Notes: a model not told the origin generated them from the letters alone. A stretch of DNA of 64,000 bases from Verrucomicrobiota bacterium (GCA_021325145.1 JAJPHR010000031.1:62001-126000), one strand, 5' to 3'; shown: positions 35,032 to 44,462, counted from the stretch's first letter. Numbers and translations are program-made.

Positions 35032-37815
35032 ATGACTGATGGAACTGTCGCCGCCCCGAAACGCCGGAGGGGGCTTCGTATTTTGGGATGGGTGGTCGGT
35101 ATACTGGTGGTCCTGGTGGTAGTGCTCTATTTCGTTGTCACCAGTTCGGCCTTTTTTAAAGGCGTGATCCTGCCGCGCGTTGGCCAGTCGATGAACGCGA
35201 AGATCACCGTCGCGGACGCATCGATCCATCCGTTCTCGGGGGTTGACCTGCACCAACTCAAAGTGGAGACAACGGGCCCGCAGCCTCTGGTCACGGCAAA
35301 CGAAGTGCGCGTCGCGTATCATCTCTTCGATATTCTCCGTGGCAACTACCGCGTTGACGAGATCCGGCTGGAGTCACCCAACATTCAAATCGTCAAAAAT
35401 GCCGACGGCACCAGCAATCTGCCTCAGCCATCACAACCACAGGCAAAGGAGACCAAGGCGCAACCGTCGAAGCCTGCGCCTTCCAAAACCACCACACCAC
35501 CCAAGCTCGACATCAGAAAGATCGTCTTGAACAACGGCACCATTCGAACGGTGGAAACGAAGGCGACCGGAGAACAGAACACAACCGAATTGAGCAACGT
35601 CCATTTGGAACTCGATAATGTTCAAAACGGCCAGCCGGGAAAATTGACGCTTGGTTCCGACCTGAAGATGGACAATCGAGTGCCGGCTCCCGGAACGAAT
35701 TCAACACTGCAGGGGAAGGCCGAGGGCGCTTTCACGCTTACGCCAACCGCAGACTTGAAATCGGCCATCGTCAATGGAAGCGCTCATTTTAACGTGCAAA
35801 CAGCCACCGGCGCCTTGAGCGAAGCCGCCGACCTGGCAGCCAATCTGGTTTCGGACATCACGCCGACTGAGATCAAGCAGGTGGCGCTCACCTTTCAGAA
35901 GAACGGCGAGAATCTGGGCGCGATTCGCGCCAGCGGACCCTTGGATTTATCGAAGAGCGAGGGACATGTTGCCGTGGAAATTTCCGGCATCGATCATCGA
36001 TTGCTGGGGTTGATCGGGGGAAAAAGCGGGATGGATTTCGGATCTACCACCGTCAATTCGACGAACCACATCGACCTCGCCAATCAGGGATCAAGCATCA
36101 GCGTTGTCGGACAACTGATTTGCGCCAATCTCGTTATGCGCACGACCAACGGCGCCACCCCCACGCTCGATTTACGGTCGGACTACGACGTGAACTTGAA
36201 TCGCGCGGATAATTCGACCTTGCTACGCACGCTTACCTTCGATTGCACGCAGAACCATCAGCCATTCATGCACGGCCAGTTGACCAAACCGATGACCTTG
36301 TCACAGAGCGGCGCCAGCAATGCCATCGGCGACGCGGCGTTCAAAGTGAATGTGACCAACCTGAACCTCGCGGATTGGAAAGCCGTGGTTTCCACGCCGC
36401 TGTCCAATGACGTGGTTAATCTCACAGCGGATGTTTTGTCGCAGCAAGGCGGGCAAAAACTGGCGTTCGATTTCAATTCCACGATTAACGATCCGCAGGG
36501 ACAGCGTGTTCTGGGCGCTTCAGGGGCAGCGCAATACGCCCTGAATTCCCGCCAGGCCAACATTCAGCAGCTTCGCCTCGATCTCCCGCCAACTACGCGG
36601 GCAACGAACCAATTGACGATGTCCGGCCAGATGGACATGTCCCAGGCCAACGCCCTGCAAGGCAGCCTGAAACTCACCGCCGATTCTTTGGACGTCACCT
36701 CGCTATACGATCAAATGGGCAACAAACCCAAACCAAACGCCGGAGGCCAAACTCAGGCTCGCCCAGCACCCGCGCCCTCCCCTGCCCCTGCCGCGAATGT
36801 CGAACCCGCACCCATACACTTGCCGATCCGCAGCTTTGCAGTGGATGCGAACATCGGGCGCTTTTATCTGCGGGAGGTTGCCATCACGAATTGGCAGGCG
36901 GCGGTGCAGATCGACGACAGCCACGTTACGGTGAAGCCGTGCCAACTTACCCTCAACGGCGCGCCCGTAAGCGCGACGGTGGCGCTGAATTTGGGCGTGC
37001 CCGGCTACCAGTATCAGATCGCATTCTCAGCCGATAAAGTACCGTTGGCGCCGCTGGCGAATTCGTTCTCCGAAGCTTACGCCGGAAAAGCCAGCGGCGA
37101 TCTAATTGCGAACACGGAAATCAGCGGGGCGGGAGTTACCGGAGCGAGTCTGCAAAAGTCGCTCGCAGGCCAGGCCAGCCTTGCCTTCACCAATGCCAAC
37201 ATTCAGTTGACGGGCCCGAAAATAAGAATCCTGGTGCAGGGCCTCGCTCTGGCGCTGCGGCTGCCGCAATTGGCGGAATCGCCAATCAATTGGCTGGCGG
37301 CAAATCTCAAGATCGGCAATGGCACCATCAACATAACTCAACTCAAAGCAGTCAGCCCGATGTTCACGGCCAGCGCTCAAGGAACGATCGCCATTGCCAA
37401 TATTTTGACCAACTCGCCCATTAACAATCTGCCGGTGGACATTGCTTTGCCGGTTGGAGTGGCTAAAACGGCCAGGCTGGCTCCGCCTGATTTGGCCACG
37501 AATGCGAGTTACGTCGATCTGGGCACGATTTACCATGTCGGCGGCACGCTTGGCGATCCCAAGCCGAAAGCGGATGAGATCGCCATTGCCAAGCTTACGG
37601 CTCGGGCTTTGCCAGTGGACAAATTTTTGAACAAGGTACCGGGTTTGGGCGGAGTGCTTGGCCAGGGCACGAATCAGCCGGGCACCAATTCGACGGGAAG
37701 CAGCGTGGGGAACGTTCTGAAGGGTTTTCTGAACCGCCAGGAGCCCGCAAACACCAACTCCGGCGCGACCAACCAACCCGCAAAGCCAAATCTCTTTAAC
37801 CTGCTCCCCAAGTAA
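35032..37815 (+). CDS. AsmA-like inner-membrane-anchored protein
   Basis: The protein (927 residues) has an N-terminal transmembrane helix (about 18-40, GWVVGILVVLVVVLYFVV). A long beta-rich region follows, starting VILPRVGQSMNAKITVADASIHPFSGVDLHQLKV, which is the AsmA/TamB-type opening. The C-terminal AsmA domain is near 650-800 (LANSFSEAYAGKASGDLIANTEISGAG). Pro/Ala/Lys linkers lie at 130-165 and 560-600. AsmA-like proteins help phospholipid or outer-membrane transport across the periplasm. ATG 35032 is preferred to a TTG two codons earlier. Confidence 0.78.
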   Translation: MTDGTVAAPKRRRGLRILGWVVGILVVLVVVLYFVVTSSAFFKGVILPRVGQSMNAKITVADASIHPFSGVDLHQLKVETTGPQPLVTANEVRVAYHLFDILRGNYRVDEIRLESPNIQIVKNADGTSNLPQPSQPQAKETKAQPSKPAPSKTTTPPKLDIRKIVLNNGTIRTVETKATGEQNTTELSNVHLELDNVQNGQPGKLTLGSDLKMDNRVPAPGTNSTLQGKAEGAFTLTPTADLKSAIVNGSAHFNVQTATGALSEAADLAANLVSDITPTEIKQVALTFQKNGENLGAIRASGPLDLSKSEGHVAVEISGIDHRLLGLIGGKSGMDFGSTTVNSTNHIDLANQGSSISVVGQLICANLVMRTTNGATPTLDLRSDYDVNLNRADNSTLLRTLTFDCTQNHQPFMHGQLTKPMTLSQSGASNAIGDAAFKVNVTNLNLADWKAVVSTPLSNDVVNLTADVLSQQGGQKLAFDFNSTINDPQGQRVLGASGAAQYALNSRQANIQQLRLDLPPTTRATNQLTMSGQMDMSQANALQGSLKLTADSLDVTSLYDQMGNKPKPNAGGQTQARPAPAPSPAPAANVEPAPIHLPIRSFAVDANIGRFYLREVAITNWQAAVQIDDSHVTVKPCQLTLNGAPVSATVALNLGVPGYQYQIAFSADKVPLAPLANSFSEAYAGKASGDLIANTEISGAGVTGASLQKSLAGQASLAFTNANIQLTGPKIRILVQGLALALRLPQLAESPINWLAANLKIGNGTINITQLKAVSPMFTASAQGTIAIANILTNSPINNLPVDIALPVGVAKTARLAPPDLATNASYVDLGTIYHVGGTLGDPKPKADEIAIAKLTARALPVDKFLNKVPGLGGVLGQGTNQPGTNSTGSSVGNVLKGFLNRQEPANTNSGATNQPAKPNLFNLLPK

Positions 37816-37890
37816 ATCCGCCAGGGTCGAAGAGATTTGCCGCCGCGCAAATCCGGTTGACCGGCGACTGCACGAAGGTCAAGCTCCGGC

Positions 37891-39267
37891 ATGCAAGCAG
37901 TCATCGAATATTTGCAGAAAAATCAGGCACGGTTCGTTGAGGAATTGATCGAGTATCTTCGGTTTCCCAGCGTCTCAGCGCAACCGCAGCATCGCAAAGA
38001 CCTCCAGGCCTGTGGGGAATGGCTGGTGCAACAATGCCGGGGTATCGGGCTGGATGCCCGGCTTTGTCCGACGGAGGGCAATCCGATTTTGATCGCCAAA
38101 ACTCCCGGCGCCCAGGGTGGCAAGCGCCCGCATTATGTCGTCTATGGCCATTACGACGTGCAGCCGCCGGAACCGTTCGAGCTTTGGAAATCTCCGCCGT
38201 TCGAGCCGCGCATCGTTGGCCGCGCATTATTCGCCCGCGGTTCCAGCGACAACAAAGGGCAGAACCTGGCCCATCTCAAGGCGGTGGAAGCGTATTTGAA
38301 GACTGGCACGCCGTTGCCATGCGATCTTACGTTCGTCATCGAAGGCGAAGAGGAAGTGGGCAGCGCGAGCCTGGCGACGTTTTTGAAGCAGCATCGCGCG
38401 GAGTTGAAATGCGACGCCATCGTTATTTCAGATACGGGCATGCCCAGCCCGAAGCACCCGGCCTTGACCTACGCGCTCCGTGGCATCGCGGCGATGGAAT
38501 TGATCGTCCACGGGCCTTCGCGTGATTTGCACTCCGGCATCTTCGGCGGCTCGGTGGATAATCCCGCCATGGTGTTAAGCCAGTTACTCGCCAAAGTGCG
38601 CGACAAGAACGGCCGGATCACGATCCCTGGATTTTATGATGATGTCACTCCGCTTTCCGCCTATGAACGCAAGCAACTGGCCCGGCTGCCGGGCAGCGAC
38701 AGCGCCTATCGGAAATTTCTTGGCGTGCCGCAGTTGTTCGGCGAGCGCGGCTTCACCTCCACGGAACAACGCAGCGCGCGGCCAACGTTTGAGATCAACG
38801 GACTCACGAGCGGTTACCAAGGCGAAGGCAGCAAGACGATCATTCCCGCCTGGGCGCGCGCAAAAATAACCATGCGGCTGGTCCCGAACCAGAACCCCCG
38901 CAAGATTATTCAGGCCGCGCGCCGTTACCTGGCCAGCCTGTGTCCGCCAACCGTCCGCCTCGAAACCAAATCCGGTCACGGCGCTGAGCCTTATGTGGTC
39001 GCCCCCACCAGTCCGCAAGCCCAAGCGGCACTGCGCGCGCTGAAATCCGCATTCGGCCGCGAACCGGTTTTGTTGCGTGAGGGCGGGTCGATTCCCATTG
39101 TGAACGATTTCAAAAAATTCCTGCACGCCGATACCTTGCTGCTTGGCCTTGCCCTGCCGGACGCCAATGCCCATTCACCGAATGAACAGTTCGACCTGGA
39201 TTGTTTTGAAAAGGGCCAGTTGATGAGCGCGTATCTCTGGCAGGAGCTGAGTGCAGCAGGCGCGTGA
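37891..39267 (+). CDS. M20-family metallopeptidase (dipeptidase-like)
   Basis: This 458-residue zinc peptidase of the ArgE/DapE/carnosinase group carries every expected ligand motif. These are YGHYDVQPPEPFELW, ARGSSDNKGQ, VIEGEEEVGS, VISDTGMP and, near the end, NAHSPNEQFD. The lid domain between about 190 and 330 contains LHSGIFGGSVDNP. Substrate is not predictable beyond small peptides or N-acylated amino acids. No signal peptide is present, so it works in the cytoplasm. It stands 75 bases downstream of the AsmA-like gene on the same strand. Confidence 0.9.
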   Translation: MQAVIEYLQKNQARFVEELIEYLRFPSVSAQPQHRKDLQACGEWLVQQCRGIGLDARLCPTEGNPILIAKTPGAQGGKRPHYVVYGHYDVQPPEPFELWKSPPFEPRIVGRALFARGSSDNKGQNLAHLKAVEAYLKTGTPLPCDLTFVIEGEEEVGSASLATFLKQHRAELKCDAIVISDTGMPSPKHPALTYALRGIAAMELIVHGPSRDLHSGIFGGSVDNPAMVLSQLLAKVRDKNGRITIPGFYDDVTPLSAYERKQLARLPGSDSAYRKFLGVPQLFGERGFTSTEQRSARPTFEINGLTSGYQGEGSKTIIPAWARAKITMRLVPNQNPRKIIQAARRYLASLCPPTVRLETKSGHGAEPYVVAPTSPQAQAALRALKSAFGREPVLLREGGSIPIVNDFKKFLHADTLLLGLALPDANAHSPNEQFDLDCFEKGQLMSAYLWQELSAAGA

Positions 39268-39277
39268 CGGCTTCCAA

Positions 39278-39859
39278 TCAACTTGCGCTCCTGGCCCACA
39301 GCATCAATTCCGCCTTCAACCGTTCCACGGGCAATCCGACCACGTTGCTAAACGACCCGGAAATCTCGCGCACGATTTGTGCGCCGTGTTCCTGGATGGC
39401 ATAAGCGCCGGCTTTGTCGAGGGGATTGATCTTCGCGAGGTAATCCTTGATCTCCTCCGTTTCAAGCGGACGAAACGTCACGTCGGTGCTCTCCCAAAAG
39501 ATCCTCTGCCGATGGCTGCGAAGTTGCATCAGGCACACGCCGGTAACGACCTGATGCGTCTGTCCTTGCAGTTGCTTCAACATGCGGTACGCGTCCTCGC
39601 CATCCACCGGCTTGCCGAACAATGTCGTGCCCAAATAGACGAGCGTATCAGCGCCGAGAACAAGGGCATCCGGAAACTTTTTGGCGATGGCACGGGCCTT
39701 TCGATAAGCGTTGATCTGGGAAACCTCCCGAGCGGTCAACTCCTCACTGTGCGCCTCAGACGCATCGCTCGGCAAAGCCTGGAAGGGCACGCCCAATCCT
39801 TGCAGCAACTCCGCGCGTCGTGGCGAAGCGGAAGCAAGAATGACCGGCGGCAAGTTCAT
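39278..39859 (-). CDS. maf: Maf-type nucleoside triphosphate pyrophosphatase
   Basis: Maf proteins hydrolyse dTTP/UTP or modified nucleotides and limit septum formation in some bacteria. The 193 residues start PVILASASPRRAELLQGLG and continue with VLGADTLVYLGTTLFGKP and NPLDKAGAYAIQEHGAQIVREISGSFSNVVGLP, the full family signature. Its ATG overlaps the stop of the upstream DUF1802 gene by four bases (ATGA), so the two are co-translated. Confidence 0.93.
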   Translation of the reverse strand: MNLPPVILASASPRRAELLQGLGVPFQALPSDASEAHSEELTAREVSQINAYRKARAIAKKFPDALVLGADTLVYLGTTLFGKPVDGEDAYRMLKQLQGQTHQVVTGVCLMQLRSHRQRIFWESTDVTFRPLETEEIKDYLAKINPLDKAGAYAIQEHGAQIVREISGSFSNVVGLPVERLKAELMLWARSAS

Positions 39860-40473
39860 CGCGCAAGCCGGGCTGGCTGTAAAACATCAGGCCGCACTCC
39901 AGGCGCGGAATCTCCGCGCTCCAAAGCATGCCGAAATGCGGACAGTTTCCGCTCAAACTCAGCATCGGATAAAACCGGGCCGGCGCTGGTGGTGTCTAGG
40001 TCGCGTTCGACTTCAATCCAGGATTTGCATCCGCCGTAAGCGGCGACCATCGGCAATTCCACAACCTGCGGCAGCCGAAACACGCGCACGGCAAGCGCGA
40101 AAATGGCCTTGTCCCTGCCCCAATCGAACCGCTCGGCGATCACCTCGTCGCGCCAAATGTGCTGACCGCGCAACGCCTCCGCGTCGGCCAGCGAATTCAA
40201 CTTTTGGACCTCCGCCACCTCGGCGAAGCATTCCAGCCGCAAGCGATCCGGCGCAGGAAACCCGGGCGCGATTTCATCATACCTTGCCTGGGCCGATGGA
40301 ATCACGGAGTCCCGCTGCTGATGGAACAAGGTTGGAAAAAGCAGAAAACGGGATTGCTCAAGCTTGAAACCGCCCTTGCCTTCGCTGATGCCGCCCTTGC
40401 GCAGGATGATGATTTGTTCGCCCCGCCCCAGCGAGTCCACAACGATCGCCCACTCTTTGAATGCCGTACGCAT
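39856..40473 (-). CDS. DUF1802 family protein
   Basis: The core AFKEWAIVVDSLGRGEQIIILRKGGISEGKGGF followed by FLLFPTLFHQQRDSV is typical of DUF1802, a family of unknown function. ATG 40473 (MRTAFKEW) gives 205 residues. The frame continues upstream across a heptad repeat tract (40494-40521), which is clearly not part of the protein. The last 20 residues (GDSAPGVRPDVLQPARLAR) are read from a small GC palindrome around 39895-39925 and may be a late addition. It overlaps maf by four bases. Confidence 0.8.
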   Translation of the reverse strand: MRTAFKEWAIVVDSLGRGEQIIILRKGGISEGKGGFKLEQSRFLLFPTLFHQQRDSVIPSAQARYDEIAPGFPAPDRLRLECFAEVAEVQKLNSLADAEALRGQHIWRDEVIAERFDWGRDKAIFALAVRVFRLPQVVELPMVAAYGGCKSWIEVERDLDTTSAGPVLSDAEFERKLSAFRHALERGDSAPGVRPDVLQPARLAR

Positions 40474-40493
40474 GCCGGGAAAGTTTACACTTC

Positions 40494-40521
40494 TTAATGT
40501 CCGATGTCCAATGACCAAGGC
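40494..40521. repeat. Heptanucleotide repeat tract
   Basis: Four 7-base units: TTAATGT, CCGATGT, CCAATGA and CCAAGGC. On the minus strand these resemble the TTGGACA/TCGGTCA type at 15007 and 16244. The tract is 20 bases upstream of the DUF1802 start. Confidence 0.7.
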
Positions 40522-40676
40522 TCCTCCCAGACTCGAACGCGAACCATTTTTTGGATGGGATCGCTCCCTGCGCCCCGCCTTGCGCGTGCCGACAGGCGGC
40601 AATGGCCAAACCGCCGCGTGGCTCTCCAGCCTTGCCACGCGCAGTATGATTGCCGTATTCTCGCCGACATTGTCCT

Positions 40677-42014
40677 ATGAACAATTCAATTCGCTACAAA
40701 CTTTTCCTGATGATGGTGCTGGAGTTTTTTATCTGGGGCGCGTGGTTGCCCTTGATTTTCAGCTATCTGCCCAGTCTCGGATTCTCGACTCTACAACAGT
40801 CGCTCATTCTTAATGCCTTCCCGGTGGCCGCGATTATCGGCATGTTCTTCAGCAATCAGTTCGCCGACCGCCATTTTGCGGCGGAGAAATTTCTTGCGTT
40901 CAGTCAGCTTGTAGGCGGATTGGCGTTGATCGGCCTGGCTTTTACCAGAGCGTTTTGGCCGTTCTTTGGATTGATGCTGATCCATTGCCTGCTTTATGTG
41001 CCCACCATTTCCATCACCAACTCGATTGCGTTCGCGAACATGAAGGACTCGAAAGAGTTCGGATTCGTGCGCATGGGTGGGACTTTGGGATGGATTCTGG
41101 CGGCCTGGCCGTTCACCTTCATTCTGGTGGATTGGAACGCGGTCCATGCGGCGAATCCGCAGGGCATCGGGCAATGGATCGGGACTGCGCTTGCCCACGG
41201 TCTCACGGGCAAGGCTTTGCAGGATGCCACGGTGTGGACATACATCGTGGCCGGCATCGCATCACTGTTACTGGCCGGCTTCAGCCTGACGCTGCCGCAT
41301 ACTCCAGCGAAAAAAGCGGGCCAGGGTGGAGCGGAATCGCTGGCGTGGGTCGAGGCATTCAAATTGCTCAAGCATCCGTTCGTGCTGGTGCTTTGGCTGG
41401 TTACGTTCGTCGATGCGTTTGTGCACAATTCTTACTTCGTCTGGGCAGGTTCGTTCCTGGGAGCATCCACCTCGGCCGGCGGGGTCGGGATACCCGGCAA
41501 TTGGATCATGCCCGTCATGAGCGTCGGGCAAATCGCGGAATTGCTCACGATGTTCGTTCTCGGAGCAACGCTCAAGCGGCTCGGCTGGCGGACGACAATG
41601 ATCCTCGGCATCATCGCGTACCCGGTGCGGTTTGGTGTGTGGGCATTTTTTCCCAGTTCGCGTGAACTCATCATTCTGGTTCAGATTCTACATGGCGTCT
41701 GCTATGCGTTCTTCTTCGCGACGGTTTATATTTTCGCCGAAGAGTATTTTCCCAAGGATGTGCGGGCGAGCGCGCAGGGCTTGTTCAATGTGATGATTCT
41801 TGGCTTTGGCGCGCTGATGGCTTACTTTGTTTCGCCCTACCTGGCACAGGTAACGTTCGCCAACAACGGAGTGACCGATTTCAGACACCTCTTCATAGTT
41901 CCGCTGGTGGTCGCGTTGGGTTCAGCAGTGACTCTCGCGCTATTCTTCCATCCGCCCAAGACACCGGAACAATCGGCGTCCAAAGTGGAGACGGAAACGG
42001 CCGCGACGCGTTAA
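40677..42014 (+). CDS. MFS transporter, nucleoside:H+ symporter (NupG/XapB) type
   Basis: The 445-residue protein has 12 predicted membrane helices. MVLEFFIWGAWLPLIFSYLP, FFSNQFADRHF (loop 2-3), the SISNSIAFANMKDS-like segment at about 120 and FGFVRMGGTLGWI fit the nucleoside-permease branch of the major facilitator superfamily. It probably imports nucleosides or related sugars using the proton gradient. The start is ATG 40677 (MNNSIRYKLF); an earlier ATG at 40650 adds nine polar residues. No regulatory or salvage gene adjoins it. Confidence 0.85.
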   Translation: MNNSIRYKLFLMMVLEFFIWGAWLPLIFSYLPSLGFSTLQQSLILNAFPVAAIIGMFFSNQFADRHFAAEKFLAFSQLVGGLALIGLAFTRAFWPFFGLMLIHCLLYVPTISITNSIAFANMKDSKEFGFVRMGGTLGWILAAWPFTFILVDWNAVHAANPQGIGQWIGTALAHGLTGKALQDATVWTYIVAGIASLLLAGFSLTLPHTPAKKAGQGGAESLAWVEAFKLLKHPFVLVLWLVTFVDAFVHNSYFVWAGSFLGASTSAGGVGIPGNWIMPVMSVGQIAELLTMFVLGATLKRLGWRTTMILGIIAYPVRFGVWAFFPSSRELIILVQILHGVCYAFFFATVYIFAEEYFPKDVRASAQGLFNVMILGFGALMAYFVSPYLAQVTFANNGVTDFRHLFIVPLVVALGSAVTLALFFHPPKTPEQSASKVETETAATR

Positions 42015-42046
42015 GAATTACGCAATCCGAAGCATTGCGAGTGGCC

Positions 42047-42544
42047 TCAGGCGAGCTTGTTTACGACGCCACTCGGTGGAAGTTCCCGGAGCAATTGAGC
42101 CACGGCCTTCGATTGGCCGGGAAGCAAAAGATCAGGAGCAATTTCGTTCAGCGGTCCGAGCACGAACCGACGTTGGTGAGCGCGTGGATGCGGGAGGATC
42201 AGTTGTGGCGTGTTGCGGATTTCATTTCCGAAGGCGATTAAGTCCAAGTCGAGGGGACGCGCCTCGTTCAGGACTTTCTTTGGCTGGCGGCCGGCTTCTT
42301 TTTCCATTGCCTGCAATTTGACGAGCAGTGATTCAGGTGTCTCGTTTGGGCGGGGTTGCAGCCTGATAACCGCGTTCACAAACATAGGTGAGCCGGGCGG
42401 GCAATCCACCGGCGCGGTTTCCCAAAGCGAGGAAACCATAAGAGGCTGATCAGAGAATTCTCGCAGGCGAATGATTGCCTGTTCAATGATGCGGCGCGAA
42501 TCACCCAGATTGGAGCCAAGAGCGATGAACGCGTAGAAACTCAC
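42047..42544 (-). CDS. folK: 6-hydroxymethyl-7,8-dihydropterin pyrophosphokinase
   Basis: This folate enzyme pyrophosphorylates hydroxymethyl-dihydropterin. The 165 residues carry FIALGSNLGDSR, SSLWETAPVDCPPGSPMFVNAV, and the signature RPLDLDLIAFGNE with HPRAHQRRFVLGPLNEIAPD. Its start overlaps the dapB stop by four bases (ATGA), making it the third gene of a dapA-dapB-folK operon. The other folate gene in the window, folE2, is 27 kb away. Confidence 0.94.
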   Translation of the reverse strand: MSFYAFIALGSNLGDSRRIIEQAIIRLREFSDQPLMVSSLWETAPVDCPPGSPMFVNAVIRLQPRPNETPESLLVKLQAMEKEAGRQPKKVLNEARPLDLDLIAFGNEIRNTPQLILPHPRAHQRRFVLGPLNEIAPDLLLPGQSKAVAQLLRELPPSGVVNKLA

Positions 42545-43284
42545 TTCAACCCCAGCACATCCTGCATGTCATACAAGCCGGGCTTTTGCTTGACGACCCA
42601 TTGGGCGGCGCGCAGGGCGCCGTTGGCAAAGGTCTCGCGGCTCGAGGCTTTGTGGGTCAACTCGACGCGCTCGCCATTCGTGGCGAAGATCACCGTGTGA
42701 TCGCCCACCACGTCGCCACCGCGCAGCGAGTGCATGCCGATTTCAGAGGCGGTGCGTTCGCCGACGATGCCTTCGCGGCCGTGACGGAGAGACTGTTTCA
42801 GTTGCAGCTTGCGAGCGTCGGCGAGGATTTCGACAAGCGTAGTGGCAGTGCCGCTGGGAGCGTCCTTTTTTAAGCGGTGGTGCATCTCCACCACTTCCAG
42901 ATCGAAATCGGGGCCGAGGATTTCCGCGGCTTTGCGCGTGAGCCAGAAGAGCGTGTTGACGCCGGTCGAAAAGTTGGAGGCGAGAACGATTGGGATTTTC
43001 GATTTTAGATTTGTGATTTGCGATTTGCCGGCATCGGAATGGCCGGTGGTGCCGATGACCATGGCTTTCCCGCGCTCGGCGCAAAGCGCGGCAATGCCGG
43101 GCGTCGCATTGTGCGAACTGAAGTCAATCACCACGTCCCCGGCGTCGATCACGGTCTTGAGATCGTCCCCGGCATCGATCTGGCCGGCGACGACCAGTTC
43201 GGGATTCCGCGCAGCGCAAGCAACCAAGGCGCGGCCCATGCGGCCTTTGGAACCGGTGATGATGATTTTGGTGACGGGGTTCAT
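42541..43284 (-). CDS. dapB: 4-hydroxy-tetrahydrodipicolinate reductase, with an internal heptad insertion
   Basis: DapB reduces 4-hydroxy-tetrahydrodipicolinate in the lysine/diaminopimelate pathway. The 247 residues show IIITGSKGRMGRALV (NADPH loop), VIDFSSHNATPG, VIGTTGHSD, ASNFSTGVN and the catalytic EMHHRLKKDAPSGTA. Residues 87-98 (KSQITNLKSKIP) are coded by five 7-base repeats (42992-43026), placed in the loop before IVLASNFS. The insert keeps the frame and avoids all motifs, so the enzyme should be active. It lies between dapA and folK. Confidence 0.95.
   Translation of the reverse strand: MNPVTKIIITGSKGRMGRALVACAARNPELVVAGQIDAGDDLKTVIDAGDVVIDFSSHNATPGIAALCAERGKAMVIGTTGHSDAGKSQITNLKSKIPIVLASNFSTGVNTLFWLTRKAAEILGPDFDLEVVEMHHRLKKDAPSGTATTLVEILADARKLQLKQSLRHGREGIVGERTASEIGMHSLRGGDVVGDHTVIFATNGERVELTHKASSRETFANGALRAAQWVVKQKPGLYDMQDVLGLK
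42992..43026. repeat. Heptanucleotide repeat tract inside dapB
   Basis: On the plus strand five units in perfect 7-base register read GGGATTT, TCGATTT, TAGATTT, GTGATTT and GCGATTT, each ending GATTT. The 35 bases are A/T-rich against a GC-rich gene. The tract is in frame with dapB. Confidence 0.9.
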
Positions 43285-43290
43285 CTATTT

Positions 43291-44169
43291 CTATTTCAGA
43301 ACGCCGCAGGCTTTTAGCGTGGCTTTGAGCACATGCCGATTTTTGACACCCATGGGAACGAGCGGCAGACGAAACTCCTCCTCGATCATTCCCATCATCG
43401 CCAGCGCGGCTTTCACGGGCAAGGGATTGGTCTCGATGAACAAATCCTTAAACAGGGGATAATACTTGTCGTGCAACTTGAGCGCCAACTCGGGCTTGTG
43501 CATTTGATACGCTTTTACGAGGTTGGCGATTTCGCGCGGAATGACGTTCGAAGCCACGCTGACGACGCCGTTCGCGCCCAGGGACATGAATGGCAGCGTG
43601 AGGGCATCATCGCCGCTGAGGATGGTGAAATCCGGCCCGAGCACGTGCCGCAACTGGCTGACGCGGTCCGCATTGCCGCCGGCTTCCTTGATGCCGACGA
43701 TGTTCACACTGTCATGCGCGAGGCGATTCGCCGTCTCGACGGCGATCTCGACGCCGCAGCGGCCGGGAATGCTGTAAAGGAGGATGGGCAGCTTGGTGGC
43801 GCGCGCAACGGCGTGGAAATGTTGAAACAAGCCCTCCTGGGTCGGCTTGTTGTAATATGGCGCCACCTGCAACGAGCCATCCGCGCCCGCCTTCTCCGCG
43901 TATTGCGTCAGGTAGATGGCTTCGCTGGTCGAATTGCCGCCGGTGCCGGCGAGCACTTTGATTTTGCCGCCGGCAAACTTGACGGACAACTTGATGACAT
44001 GGACGTGTTCGTCGTAGTTGAGAGTGGGAGATTCGCCCGTGGTGCCGACGGGGACAATGCCATCAACGCCGCCGCGGATTTGCGCCTTGATCAGGCGCTC
44101 CAGGGCGGGCTCGTCAATCTTTCCATTCCTGAACGGAGTAACAATCGCAGTGTAAGTTCCAGTAAACAT
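43291..44169 (-). CDS. dapA: 4-hydroxy-tetrahydrodipicolinate synthase
   Basis: DapA condenses pyruvate with aspartate semialdehyde, the entry to lysine synthesis. The 292 residues carry TAIVTPFRNG, VPVGTTGESPTLNYDEH, VAPYYNKPTQEGL with the relay Tyr, LLYSIPGRCGV and the Schiff-base Lys in NIVGIKEAGGN; GDDALTLPFMSLGANGVVSVASN follows. ATG 44169 (MFTGTYTAI) is preferred over a TTG two codons upstream. It ends six bases before dapB and leads the dapA-dapB-folK operon. Confidence 0.96.
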   Translation of the reverse strand: MFTGTYTAIVTPFRNGKIDEPALERLIKAQIRGGVDGIVPVGTTGESPTLNYDEHVHVIKLSVKFAGGKIKVLAGTGGNSTSEAIYLTQYAEKAGADGSLQVAPYYNKPTQEGLFQHFHAVARATKLPILLYSIPGRCGVEIAVETANRLAHDSVNIVGIKEAGGNADRVSQLRHVLGPDFTILSGDDALTLPFMSLGANGVVSVASNVIPREIANLVKAYQMHKPELALKLHDKYYPLFKDLFIETNPLPVKAALAMMGMIEEEFRLPLVPMGVKNRHVLKATLKACGVLK

Positions 44170-44288
44170 GTTCAATCCATTAAAACCAATCCAATCGCGC
44201 CGGGTAAAATCGACTAAAAGGCCTGGTTTGGCCAGTATCTTTTTTGCGGGAAAATTTGGCCCGGACGGGCTGATTCAAGAACCCCGTG

Positions 44289-44308
44289 GCAGCCGACGTG
44301 AGAGGCTC
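44289..44308. repeat. Single arm of the 34.8-kb palindrome family
   Basis: GCAGCCGACGTGAGAGGCTC repeats the left arm of the palindrome at 34797-34871 with one base deleted. The inverted partner arm is missing. Confidence 0.7.
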
Positions 44309-44462
44309 AAATCTTTTGGAATATCGAGCCCGGCTTTGTTGATGGCCTAGGCTTGCTTTTGTGAGGCTGCGCGCGAAAGCTTTGGGGAACGCTTCGAGAT
44401 GCAAACTGGTTTCATATACAGCGTCGTAAATAAGCGCGCGCGGGGTTGCGGCGGCACGATGG

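Noticed and set aside
33622..35322. 566-codon open frame on the minus strand, opposite the aminotransferase and spanning the palindrome
   Set aside because: It crosses two unrelated regions and shows no domain. The aminotransferase is certain.
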